A stretch of DNA of 64,000 bases, taken from assembly GCA_035610365.1 (NCBI GenBank), contig CM069435.1:14125123-14189122 (forward strand), read 5' to 3'. How positions within the stretch are numbered: position 1 is the first letter of the stretch; every line of letters begins with the position of its first letter. This document shows positions 22,801 through 33,420 of the stretch, in pieces. Position numbers and translations under genes: made by a program. The notes beneath the pieces are model-generated. The model searched no databases and had not been told where the DNA came from. It saw nothing but the letters and a program-made list of their open reading frames with translations. Source of the stretch: Aquatica leii. Lineage: Eukaryota; Arthropoda; Insecta; Coleoptera; Lampyridae.

Positions 22801-23110
22801 GCTGTAGTCAATTGTATTGAAACGCTACTCGATTTAAATCAACATTTGAAGCATTTCTTCTCGTGCGTCGAAGATTATCACGTTGTTGGTCTGCGCGATA
22901 AGTTTGACGATTTCTCATTGCCAACTGAGCCGTTTGACGTACTACCTCAACACTTGAAGCATTTCTTCTCACGCGTCGAAGATTATCACGTTGTTGATCT
23001 GTGCGATAAGTTTGAAGATTTCTTATTGTCAACTAAGCCGTTTGACGTACTCCCGCTTTTTGTTCTTGTGTTTGTGCAACACAAAGTCGGGTTATATTAA
23101 CGCAGCAGTC
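19840..23110 (-). pseudogene. Helitron Rep-helicase remnant
   Basis: The parts appear in the correct Helitron order on the minus strand. N-terminal repeats RQTYRADQQRDNLRRTRRNA lie at 22808-23032. A Cys motif CDQCGALKFAGETPPSPKP lies near 22700-22760. The Rep region has MTYVHHCGRLDLFITSKYTE and HAHILIWLLKKILLHQIDD (HUH-type motif), then CMVDGKCSKRYPQSLIAA and VKYCNSVKSIKY. PIF1 helicase Walker A, LFLVDVPGGTGKTFF, is near 20522-20565. The final helicase motif, with INKSQ and frame-shifted ENECFSHSQLYVAF, is at 19950-20060. Stops and deletions occur throughout, including most of the helicase between 20100 and 20460. No secure 3' CTRR end was identified. Confidence 0.75.
22843..23058 (-). repeat. 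Two 108-bp tandem units in the Helitron N-terminal region
   Basis: Unit 1 is 22843-22950 and unit 2 is 22951-23058, differing at about a dozen positions. 108 bp equals 36 codons, and both units translate to the NRQTYRADQQRDNLRR..RRN type of repeat. Helitron proteins commonly carry repeats of this kind at the N-terminus, so this is probably part of the ancestral coding sequence rather than later slippage. Confidence 0.7.
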
Positions 23111-23489
23111 TTCTCGTCCGATATTTTGTTTATCTGCAGTGGATTGATTCGCAATCATAATTGCATTACGGCTTCGTTGTGAAAGATTAGATCTTTTGAC
23201 TCGCGATATTGTAATTATTGTAAATAACAGGAAAATTCAAATTATCAAACAACTATCGATGGGCACACAATAGCAACTGTGATAACCTCACAAAGTAAAC
23301 TCCTTTTTAAAAATCACGATCGAACCACAATATTTTGAACGAAAATCAAAAACACAGTCAAAAATTACCGATTGTATTAATTGTTATTGTGCGAATGACA
23401 AACGATATAACCTTTAACAATGTTCACTTCATCAAACTGAGCTCACCTCTTTGAAATTACTTTTCACTGATGAATCACATTCAAATGTA

Positions 23490-26140
23490 GGGGAGAGTGC
23501 CCAACAGTGAGACACTTTTTTATTTATTTGTTGGGTAGACAAGTCCAACCGTAAGACACTTTTTATCCAACAATGAGACAACGGTCATTTTTGGAGTAAA
23601 AATACATTTAGTACAAATATGTGAAACACGTTTATTAAAAATAATATTTAAACATTCGGTGAACATGTTTAACAATAAAAATGAAATAAAGTAGAGAATA
23701 AAAATAAATATACCTAGATTTTATCGAATATTCAGAGCACTAAAACCTACTTCGAAAGTAAAAGAAGCCTTCTGCCGACTGGTATGTCCGCAGAGAATGG
23801 GGGAAGGTAAAATAAGTTTAATGTCAGTTACTGGGACTATAGATTTATCAATATCAGGAAATATGAACTTGTTTGTTCCCTTCTTCTGATTTCGTAAAAA
23901 TGTTACTTTTTCCAACGTAATGAATCTTTCCTTTATCTCCTTCTACTACAAATTCTACAAGGACAAAATCATCTTCTTTCGGATTGCGGTGTAGGTCTTG
24001 AAATGCCTCTGAGTTAACCTTGACAAGAAATTCTGGATCCGATGAAGAAGAATTGAGAACTAGTTTTTCTTCCGAGTCTGAAGATTCATCACAAAATATT
24101 TGTTTCTTGCCCTTTTGGATTTTTAATGTTTGTACCTACTTTATTTTTCTTAACAGCCTTATGTTTTCTTGCGATGCTTTTTTCTTCTATTGCATCCTTT
24201 TCTGGAATGTCTGTTGCGATTAAACTTTTTCCTTTCCTTCGCATATTTTTTTATTTACGAGCTTCGGCCTTGGGGAAACCTTTAAATTCCTCAGGGCTTT
24301 TGAAGATACTGTTGCTATTATTACCACCCTCTGTGTTCTTTTCAGCGTCTTTATTTGTCGGTAGTATGTCAAAAGCCGATGAAGAATTCTTTGGTAAAAC
24401 TAACTCGGTTCCATTATTGTCTGTTTCTTCTGTGAATACACGATCGGTAACGGCGCTTGGCAGGAAATCTATATCGGTGAAAACATTATCGTCGAATGGA
24501 TATATTCCACATTTTTTAAATGCATTGATAATATTGCTTGGCGTTAGGGCTTTTTGGTGAGCAATCCCAACACACTCGGCTACCTCATATATAGAAAGTG
24601 GCTTGCCAGGATGTTGCATCATCCAGCTGCATTATATGCAGTTGAGAATTATTTATACACTCCAACATCCAACGGTTGCAATCTATTTGAAGAGTGTGGT
24701 GGAATGGTTAGAATTGTTATCCCATTGTCTTTAGCCATCTTAAGAACAGCAATACTAAGATGGCTTTCGTGGTTGTCATATATTAGGAGAGCTGGGTTTT
24801 CTTTGGAGCTATTAGAGTATTCAATAAAATGCTTCATCACTTCAAGAAACAAATCAGCATTCATCCACCTACAAGGTGCAGCAAGCCCCAATGTCCCAGG
24901 ATGGGCACCTTTAGGCATATAATCCTTAAAGTGTTTTCTTCGAAACACCATCGCTGGAGGTAAGTATTGCTGTGTAGCGCTCACAATGCAGCAAGTTGTA
25001 ACAAGAGTTCCCCTTTTGCCACTTGTTATTTTATTAACCTGTTTAGCGCCTTTAAGTGCTATCACTTTCTGAGGTTTTTGGACTATTACGGTCCCAGTTT
25101 CGTCCAAATTAAAAATTCTTCTCCCATCGGTAAAACTCGAACCCCTGGAGTAAATAGCTTTTAAATTTTTATAGAAAATGGATACATTGTGCTTGTTAAA
25201 TAAAGTTGCGCGCGACAAACTGCATCCTTCTGGTGTTCTGAGTGGTAGTCGATTATGCCACTTGCCGAAACCTCGAAACTACTTTAATCCCGCCATTTTA
25301 TTGTCACGCCATTTAGCAGGAATTTTTGTCTTGTTCTCGATTGCCATTTCATATGCAAGTTTCCTACAGTCCATAACAGATAACCCATAAAACATGTGTG
25401 AGCAATCTACTATGTACTTTTCGAGAGCAGCCTCCTCTTCAGGATTAAATATTTTATTCACACTGTAATTTGGAGACATTCGCATGGCTTCCATATCTTT
25501 AACGCATTTAGCTTTTTTGACGTACCTAGCCAATGTCTGGAACGATATATTCTTTGCAGCAGCTACTTTCTTTAGAGAACTGCCTTCTAGAACAAGATTT
25601 ACTGCGTCTCGCATACATTGGTCTGAAAAAATTTTTCTTTTTGGCTCCATGTCTAAGCTGAAAGAAAGAAGTAAAGATAAAAGATACAAAAATGATACTA
25701 AGAGATAAGTGATAAAAGATAAAAGTTACATTGTCCAATAGTGACACATGTCTCACTGTAGGGCAACACGTTATGTCTTATTGTTGGGCATATGTATTCG
25801 ATCGATATTTTGTTTTATTTCTCATGTTAACAAAACTATAACCACACAAATAAGATATAAATGAGGAACTACATAAACCAACTTACCTCTATGATATAAA
25901 ACTTTCACAAAACACCGTTATATTTCAGGTAGGCAATTCAAACAAAATAAATGGAAAAATTTACTTTTAGGCGCCAAATATGCATTTGTTTTAACACCAC
26001 GTGCGTCTTTGCTTGCAGTCTTGAGTAGACAGGTGAAAAACAGCGCTATATTAAATGGGTCTCAGTCATACAGTGCATATGCATGTTGGATATATGACGA
26101 ATGGGGGAAACGCAATGTCTCACTGTTGGGCACTCTCTCC
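23490..26140 (-). mobile_element. Pogo element 2 (full length, decayed interior)
   Basis: A 2651-bp element. The left end GGGGAGAGTGCCCAACAGTG and the right end (complement GGAGAGAGTGCCCAACAGTG) are nearly identical inverted repeats, flanked by TA at 23488-23489 and 26141-26142. Subterminal copies of the ACA.TGAGAC/GTCTCA..TGT motif lie at 23515-23585 and 25740-25795, a layout typical of pogo transposase binding sites. The interior carries a pogo transposase with a few stops and shifts. Confidence 0.85.
23721..25650 (-). pseudogene. Pogo/Tigger DDE transposase 2, psq-type N-terminus
   Basis: Starts MEPKRKIFSDQCMRDAVNLV at 25650, an N-terminal psq-like helix-turn-helix that includes LKKVAAAKNISFQTLARYVK. 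It continues KIPAKWRDNKMAGLK, where one in-frame TAG interrupts, then FRGFGKWHNRLPLRTPEGCS. The catalytic series is RIFNLDETGTVIV, LLIYDNHESHLSIAVLKMAK and SSNRLQPLDVGVYK. A stop and shift follow, then MMQHPGKPLSIYEVAECVGI, KKCGIYPFDDNVFTDIDFLP, an acidic linker, and the C-terminal EKVTFLRNQKKGTNKFIFPD to 23721. The three catalytic Asp codons are intact. Total span corresponds to about 600 aa, normal for the family. Confidence 0.85.
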
Positions 26141-26142
26141 TA

Positions 26143-26449
26143 ATAATCGTCAAAAACTGAATCAAAATTGTAGAATCGCGGCAAACTTCTGCGCAGCTAA
26201 GAATCAGCTATCAAAAGATAATGCACACAACGCCATCAAATGGCATTACCGGAATCAGCGTACAATGCCATGCTTATTTTTGTTTCTGTCATGTATCAGA
26301 GGTTACTTTTTTGTGGTTTTCTTTTTTGATGCGCAGCTAAGACGAACTTAAAAAACTTATCGAAATCAGTCAATTATCTCAGGAAAAAAAATGCAAATAT
26401 AAAATTTTAGAACAAAAAGTAATGATAATTAACTGAATTCTAGAAATTT
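26143..26449. other. Short gene-free stretch
   Basis: Continues the flank of pogo element 2. Nothing recognised. Confidence 0.4.
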
Positions 26450-27270
26450 ATAGATTTTGCCGGAAGACCAAAAAACACAAGAACAAAACGGAAAATCAGA
26501 AATAACATTTAAGAAGAAATAAGTGAATACCGAAACGAATACCAAATTCAACATAAACAGAGAACAAGGTATAGAAGAAGAGAAATTGAAAATGAAACTT
26601 TAAAAACTGTAATAAGACAACTCAAAAATAGAAGATTAACAGGGCCAGGGGGCATACTAAATGAATTACTAAAACATGGAACCAAACACTCAATCAGCTG
26701 ATAAAGAATGCATTTGAGAAATTTATCGATAGAGATAACATTATTGCACAAAAAGACGTTATTAATTATGTGAAATTTATAGAGGCTTTACGGTAAATAA
26801 ATTGCTCGTTTTGTCAATTAAATGGGAAAATTCTAACAACATTGATAACAGAAGAATATAAAATGTATCAAATTGACAAACGAGGGGTTTAGAGCTTGAC
26901 GATCGACAGTCGTTTGCTTGACGCATATAACAGAAAAAATAATGCGAAGAGGACTACACTTGGCATGAATAGATTTAACTGAAGCCTATGACATAATAGT
27001 CTTCGAAATGCTGGAAGAGTAATTAATTAACCAGCGGAATTAGATTTAAACAAAAAATATTGGTTAAGACAAGAATCCGTATTAATGTCACATTGATTTA
27101 TGGATCTGAAGTGTGATAGATTGGTAAAGCCAGTGAAAGAAAAATACTAAGAACGGAAATAGATACCTTCAGAAGATCGACTAGAAAGTCAAGGTTTAGA
27201 GAGCATTCAAAACGAAGAAATAAAGAAGATAGCAAATACAGAAATAACTATTATAGAAGAAATTCAAAGA
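26450..27270 (+). pseudogene. LINE reverse-transcriptase fragment (decayed)
   Basis: Plus-strand frames give RRREIENETLKTVIRQLKNR and LTGPGGILNELLKHGTKHS, the start of a LINE RT domain (xPGxDGIxNELLK), then LIKNAFEKFIDRDNIIAQKD. Farther on, RRGLHLA.IDLTEAYDIIVF matches RT motif A. Each is interrupted by stops or frameshifts. The YADD box and endonuclease were not found. The fragment is independent of the other LINEs in this window and lies in opposite orientation to the RTE-like ones. Confidence 0.55.
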
Positions 27271-27556
27271 TAGTGTACATTTTGCAACTTCTTTTTTAAC
27301 AATTTTAGTTTCTTATTTGGTTCTTCATTTGATCAGTTGATTAACGAACAGTTTTTACAGAACAAATATTTTATTATAGTACTATATGACAACATCGCTT
27401 TTAGACAAATTTGTTGGTAGCTACGCAATGATCATTATTTATTTGTAAAATAAATTGAAGGTGTCAGTGAATTATTTTTTCGACAATGATGAAAAATTTG
27501 AAAAAAATGGTAACAGAAAATTAAGAATGAGTAGTTTCGTATTAAGTGTTGTGCGG

Positions 27557-27564
27557 GTATAAAA
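27557..27564 (+). promoter_or_regulatory. Candidate TATA box of the intronless gene
   Basis: GTATAAAA at 27557-27564, followed by more A, lies 54 bases before the ATG at 27611. That would place transcription start at about 27590 and leave a very short 5' leader. Plausible but unproven in AT-rich DNA. Confidence 0.4.
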
Positions 27565-27610
27565 AAAATTGTTGCTTGTATCGTTCGGTGATAAATTTAA
27601 AACATCCGCG

Positions 27611-28582
27611 ATGAATTGCGATAAACTTGACATTAACAAAGAATTAAAATGGGGTGTTAATTATCGCCAGCAACAAAAAAAGTCTCAAAACGCATCGTTA
27701 GCACCAAAATCTTCTCCGCTCGATCTTAAACTTATGTGGCACAAATACCAAATTACCAAAAAAATCCAAGATTTGAACCTTTGTAAAAAACAGTTTTTTG
27801 CCAAACCAATTCCAAAGTATTTAAAGGGCAAAAAAAATAACGAAGCCGACCGTGCGACGTTTACGAAAAAGCAGTATATTAACTATTTATCGACACCACA
27901 TTTACATGATATACCACAACCAAAAGTTGATTCTAGAGCTGCTTTAAAAAAAAGGTTACCACAGCGTTGTTCTCCGAGATTAATCGAATTGGCACAACCA
28001 ACAAAATTACGTGTAATCAACACTTGGAATAATTATGCTCACGCTTTAACACCCGAAGTATTTGAACGATTACAAGCGTTGGTGCAAACTAATCGTACTT
28101 TAGACCCTAGTTTTGCCCGATGTTGTTTCAAAAACTTAGACAAAAAAAGAAGAAAAGTAAAACGAACGAGAAGACGCAAAAAAATAAATCGTAAGAAAAG
28201 AGTTGAAAGTGAAAAGTGGTTAAAACTACAAATATTGTTAACTTCTAACGCTCTTATTGATTTTCTTTATCACGGTCCACTTTTAGCTTCAGATTATAGA
28301 CAGACGTTAATATCCGATGCCATTTTAACCCAACTGAGGCATCATAACTTTTTCAAACGCAAGCCGTTACGCACTTCGAAAAAACCATTCCAAATGGCAA
28401 TAGTCAATGTTGTTGATCAACTTTCTGCTTGGATTGACGCGGTAGTACGTTATACCGATGTTCAAGATCCAAATGAAGATGATGAATATGAGCAGAATTC
28501 TGTAGAAAGCTTGTTAGGTATTCAAGCAGGAGAAGAAGACGATCTGTGTGATGATGCCGAATCGACGTCATCCAAATTTTAA
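27611..28582 (+). CDS. Intronless THEG-like repeat protein, 323 aa
   Basis: An intact single-exon frame. I chose ATG 27611 (context CCGCGATGAATT) over an upstream TTG at 27569 because it is the first ATG. Residues about 92-105 (YLSTPHLHDIPQPK) and 119-133 (SPRLIELAQPTKLR) look like repeats of the THEG/testis-haploid-expressed family (sperm microtubule-associated proteins), whose units have an L..P core. Residues about 177-197 are very basic (KKRRKVKRTRRRKKINRKKR). The C-terminus from about 287 is acidic, with DPNEDDEYEQ and GEEDDLCDDAE. Composition is clearly protein-coding. Family assignment rests on two short motifs. If the 48-bp exon at 19364 belongs to the myosin gene, this gene lies in a myosin intron on the same strand. 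Single-exon structure would fit a testis-biased retrogene, which is inference. Confidence 0.7.
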   Translation: MNCDKLDINKELKWGVNYRQQQKKSQNASLAPKSSPLDLKLMWHKYQITKKIQDLNLCKKQFFAKPIPKYLKGKKNNEADRATFTKKQYINYLSTPHLHDIPQPKVDSRAALKKRLPQRCSPRLIELAQPTKLRVINTWNNYAHALTPEVFERLQALVQTNRTLDPSFARCCFKNLDKKRRKVKRTRRRKKINRKKRVESEKWLKLQILLTSNALIDFLYHGPLLASDYRQTLISDAILTQLRHHNFFKRKPLRTSKKPFQMAIVNVVDQLSAWIDAVVRYTDVQDPNEDDEYEQNSVESLLGIQAGEEDDLCDDAESTSSKF

Positions 28583-28722
28583 AAACTTCCGTAAACACTT
28601 ATGGTATTAAGTATCAGGCGTTTCTAATGGGAGAAAATACAAGCAACGTGAAAAGATATATGCAAGGTTCAAGATTTTTGGAATTATCCTCTTAATTTCA
28701 AGTTGGAACATACGTAACTTAA

Positions 28723-28728
28723 AATAAA
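28723..28728 (+). terminator. Polyadenylation signal AATAAA
   Basis: Canonical AATAAA 141 bases after the stop codon of the intronless gene, followed by T/GT-rich sequence. Consistent with a short 3' UTR. Confidence 0.6.
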
Positions 28729-28739
28729 TATTGTTTTGT

Positions 28740-31024
28740 AAATTTTGTTTTAATGTATATTGTGTGTCGCTAAAAGCTGTTTAGTAAAAGAATTTATTAG
28801 AATACATTATTTACGTATATGATGATAAAAAAACATTTGTTCTTTTTCACTTCTAAGTGATTTTGACCAAACAAATATATTAAAAATAATCTACTCTCGA
28901 AATTTAAAAACATTCACGCGCATAGAACGCGGAGACTTTAATGATGGGTCGAGGCACATAATTCAATCAACATTTTCGATTGTCCTCTAATACGATTACT
29001 ACACGTAAAATATTTTTCTGTATCAACGTTTAAAAAAAGGTTTTAAGTATCAAATCAACTTGCGAGATTGGTATAAAAGTGTATAATACGAATCGAAAGA
29101 CAATTAAGTTTGATGAATTGCAATTATTTCTTTTTTGTGTATGCGGAATGCGTTTGGTAATCGAATTTTTGCATGCAAGGCATATTATTCTGAACGATGA
29201 ATGTTTTTTGAGAAGAATTAATCGAAAATGTACTTATTTTTTGATATTTATTTGCTCGTTTTTTCGTAAATCGGTTTTTTAACGTATTTTAGATGGTGCC
29301 GACTACACCGATTTATTGAAGTATTTTAAGACAAAAATAAGAATCAAAAATATTAAGAAAGACCTATTAAGTTTTAAAAGACAATACAAAAGTAAAAAAT
29401 TAATTCTTAACATAACGCATAGTGTTATCTTCAAATTGTGAAATTTTTACTTAAGTTAACTTGTTTTAATACAACATGGTAGAATTTTTTGACGATGAAA
29501 CTTAAACACACAAAGCTATTTTGAAATTAATTAGATGCAAAAAAGTTTCCATGACTTGAAGAAACTGTACCTCTATTTTGTTAATTATTAGCTTCTAGAC
29601 TGACAGAAGCTTTAATTCTACCACTAAAGAATACGTAAAAAATTTATGTAATTTTCATCTCTGCAGTGGGTGTCGTTGACATTCCCTTTTTCACTTTTTA
29701 ACTTACGTTATTAAATTAAAAATCTAACTCTAAAAATTATTACTTTTTAATGATTACTTAAACTAAAAATGGTCGTCTAATTATTGACTCAAAAACGTTG
29801 CTTAAAATGTGTAAACAAAACCTTAAATTAAGAAAATCAGTTCCATCATTAGTATCTCTAAAATATGTGTTTTGTAGACATTTTTATAATCTATTAAATA
29901 CCGTTAGGCGTTTGAAGTCACATATTTCATGTGCGTTTTTAAAATGGACACTCTTCTGTGCGTTTACATAATGATTAAATAATAACTTAGGTTTCAACTT
30001 TAGAAATACATTTGTACAACTGCCATTATTTATGTAATTAGAATTAGTTATTTTATTATATAACGTACCGTTATAGTCATTTCTTTTTTAAAAATGATGT
30101 GTAAATTAGCAATTCTCTCATTTTTGTAAACGCGATCAATCTTTAGAAACGTAATTGATAAACTGTGCTTTTGTGAAGCTCGTTGAAGTAATGAGTAAAT
30201 GACAATTACTTTTGACGATGTGGATAGATGCTTGGAATTTTAATCGTATATTTAGCAAGACTTGATTGGTATTTATTTTGTACAGCTTGGTGATTAAGTC
30301 ACTGTTGTTCTTTCCGAGTCGCCGGTGATCAGTGATTAGCATTTTATTTTATTAAAAGTAGGCATTCTTGGATTTCTTTTTCATTATTCTTTGAATATTT
30401 TCTAATCTTTGAATAACTTTTGGTTTACCTAGCTGACTTGAAATGCACTTGTTTTGTTCTATATTATCAACAAATTTTTCATGAGTAACTTTGACTTATT
30501 ATTATTATTTACCTGCACTTGCAAATAAACGTAATAAACATACGATTAATAAGAGAAAATATTAATCTATTATATGGTTTATGCTTTAGACATTTATAAG
30601 AAATTTCTTGATTATCCGTCAGTTTTATTTGCATCTTTTTTGTATTGACAACAAACAATTCAGTTTAATTAATTTTGTGAAACTAATTTGGATTTTTATG
30701 ATAGACCAGAAGATATCTATATGTTCAAAAGAATAAAAATGGACATTGCAAAAGAGCCTAAAAAAATAGCAAAATGAACAAATTACTTTAAAATACAATA
30801 TGAATCAAACCCCAAAGAAGGATTAACATATAATGCAAACTTAGATCTACAATTGTAGATAATTTTTCTATCAAAATATTAGGCATTTTGCCACAGTAGT
30901 AAGAAATTGAGGAACTGTAACGACTTATAACGGTTACGTAAATTAAAACACTGGAAACTAGAAAAAAAATTATACGAGTGAGCCTCATCTACATAAGCTC
31001 ACGAAAGAAGTGAAAATTTTTTGC
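28740..31024. other. Gene-free AT-rich stretch
   Basis: Nothing recognised. Frames at 29079-29282 (+), 30136-30342 (-) and 30788-30988 (-) are short and have no family likeness. Confidence 0.5.
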
Positions 31025-31275
31025 TAATTAATTAATTTTATTTTTATTTATTGGTGAAAAACTAAAATGTTCCTTAGATTCTGCCATTTTAAATTGATTA
31101 AACACTGTTTTATTTATATTAATGATGTTTTATATTGTATTTAAAATTTGTTTACACCACTCTCATTTTTTTAAAAATTTTCACTCATCAATTCAATCAA
31201 TTGAGAATTAAAAAAAGTTGAAGGTTAGAATAGCAGATGTCAATATAAACGTCAAAAATATAAATAAAAAAATAT
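31025..31275 (+). repeat. Three-copy interspersed repeat, copy B
   Basis: Similar to 10165-10380 over about 215 bp, from TGCCATTTTAAATTGATTAA through TACACCACTCTCATTTTTT to AGGTTAGAATA..AATAAAAAAATA. Confidence 0.55.
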
Positions 31276-31371
31276 AGTTTGCTGCGAGTGTGCTGTATTC
31301 TTTTTGGATACGGTGCAACTCAGATTTACCTGAGCTAAAGAAGCTTCACTTCATTTCACTTATATTATTTT

Positions 31372-31520
31372 TATTTATTGAAGAAAAAGTAAAATATTCC
31401 TTGGATTCTGCCATTTTAAATTAACTGAACATATTTTATGTTAATTCTGTTTTATATTCTAAATAAAATTCGTTTATACCACTCTCATTTTTTAAAGAGT
31501 TTTTACTCATCAGTTAAATT
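31372..31520 (+). repeat. Three-copy interspersed repeat, copy C
   Basis: Shares GGATTCTGCCATTTTAAATT, ACTGAACATATTTTATG and CGTTTATACCACTCTCATTT with copies A and B. Shorter than they are, lacking the GGTTAGAATA end. It lies only about 100 bp after copy B, in the same orientation. Confidence 0.55.
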
Positions 31521-31539
31521 GCTTCAATATTGTTGATAG

Positions 31540-31925
31540 AGATAAACTATTTCGAAAATGGGTTCAAAAATGTTTTTTTTCAACATATATTCCAAATGAT
31601 CGTCTATTAGTGTTAATTATCGCAGGTAGTGTATTACACATTTCAGTCGATATTACAGAGTTATTAATCGTTAATGACATTACAATCTTAAAATTGCCGC
31701 CGCATTATATTCATATTCTGCAACCTTTAGACGTGGGGGTTTTAGAACTATATAAATCACATGGTACAAAAAACTTTGTAAATGGCAACAAACCAATCTA
31801 GGTAAAAAGCTACTAAATGATAAATTCGTTCAGTTGCTGGTTTCAAAATATCAAAAAATTGGTTCGGTGATAATATTGTAACTGGATTTAAAAATGTTGG
31901 TATGTATATCAAGAAGCAAATAACT
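31540..31925 (+). pseudogene. Pogo/Tigger transposase fragment (catalytic core end)
   Basis: The frame reads YIPNDRLLVLIIAGSVLHIS, then VDITELLIVNDITILKLPPH, then ILQPLDVGVLELYKSH. This is the second-to-third Asp segment of a DDE domain of the Tigger type. The usual Asp in the LLIDGH position is Ala here (LIIAGS), so the core is dead as well as truncated. Out-of-frame continuation reads KLLNDKFVQLLVSKYQKIGS. Confidence 0.65.
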
Positions 31926-32965
31926 TAGACAGGAGGAGAGGAGGATGTGGATCCACCAAACCACCCGAACTTGCTTAGTTCCAGTTCGCTACATATAGGA
32001 TAGAACGATTTAGGAAAGGTAAGAAAGGATTGCCTAGTTATACGAGTCGGATGGGCTGTGTATCTGGTTCGTGCTATGTAAACACGAGGTTCAACGAGGC
32101 ACTTACCTTGTGGCTTATCCTCACGTGTCAGGTTAAAAACTAAGTAGGCGGAAAAAGTATGTGACGGAATGAGGCCAGTTAGTCAAGACAGCTACGACTT
32201 CAAGAAAACTGAAAATATTAGTTAACTAAAAATCAAATAGAATATTCTAAAATAAGCCACATAACTAAATCAAGACCTCTAATTTGTCGTAGCTGACTGT
32301 AGAATAAACGCATAATGCCATGCAAAAATAAACTAAATTATACTCGGATTTACTCTCTTCTAGTGAATGCAATGAGTACATTGACGTCGGACACTAGTTT
32401 AAGGATAACCTCAGGGGTATAACGGGTTGACTTGGGTTCTTAGCGTACTCCGGTAATCATTGACCTCTCGATAGGAGAGCATCCTATGTGACTAAGTATC
32501 AGGAACCACACGACAAGCACCGGTCGTCATTTGCAACACCAAGGCGTTTCAGATGGCAACGGAACCCGCCGTGCGATATGAGAATATGGACGGCCGCTCA
32601 TCCCGGGTTATGGGACATGTTGATCCAGTCTACGATATTTGGAATTAAGGAATTTTTGTTACGTCTTTTATGGGATGTATACTACTGCCGCTGCCATTCA
32701 TTTAAGATCAAAGTCTTGAGATGACGCTTGACGACCGAAAAGGAAAGAAAATCTCCGGTCGATACTTGCTGTTCTAAGAATGTGCACGTGCCAAGTCTTA
32801 CAAGAAGTTTGAGGCAGTATATTTCTTGCAATAGGAGATGCAGAGGGGATTATTTTGCCACAACGCGCAAGGAATCGGTAGGAACAATACCAGATGTATA
32901 AACTATATTTGAGCATAGAGATAACTGCACTGTTGAAAATGATCACTAATGATTTCTTATGTAGG
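31926..32965. other. GC-richer block of unknown origin
   Basis: The base composition changes sharply from the AT-rich surroundings at about 31930 and back at about 32940. The frame 32488-32724 (+) contains DMRIWTAAHPGLWDMLIQ, which I do not recognise. No inverted or direct terminal repeats were found. It separates two possible parts of one Tigger relic, so it may be an inserted element. A transposon leader or a horizontally acquired piece are alternatives. Confidence 0.5.
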
Positions 32966-32973
32966 TTTTAGTT

Positions 32974-33420
32974 ATGGCAAGAATATTTGTAGAACAAGTG
33001 AAAGCCAAAAAGAAAACTAATATTAATGGTCAACTCGCGGATGTCCTATACACTCAACCAGAACCAGAAACGGGCGTGGAAATGATTAACGCAAAACCAG
33101 TAATTAATGACCGAAAACTATTAACCTCAAGTATCAAAATGCAAGTTTCTATTCAAAACGAAAATATCCCACAGTTTTTGAATCCTAGAACTGATGACAT
33201 TCTGAGTACCTATGAGCAAACAACCATTGCAAATGGTTTTTTTTTAATTTTATGAGAATTTAAAGAGAACTATCAACTGTTGATGCTCCCCTAAAGAAGA
33301 AAAGAAACCTCTTTTGGGAGAAAAAAAACAACGTTAATCAAATATTTTGAGAAGAAAAAGAGATTTTTTATCAGAAAAAAAAGTAAGTTAGTCGTGGTTC
33401 CATTTCAACTTAGTCAAATT
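32974..33420 (+). pseudogene. Possible C-terminal part of a Tigger transposase
   Basis: An open frame of about 90 aa begins MARIFVEQVKAKKKTNINGQ and ends near 33255; another frame adds DAPLKKKRNLFWEKKNN. Polar, lysine-rich sequence after a DDE core is usual for Tigger C-termini. Position and strand suggest it continues the fragment 31540-31925. The link is an inference. Confidence 0.3.

Noticed and set aside
27569-27610. Upstream TTG-initiated extension of the THEG-like protein
   Set aside because: TTG starts are not expected in an animal gene; the first ATG is at 27611.
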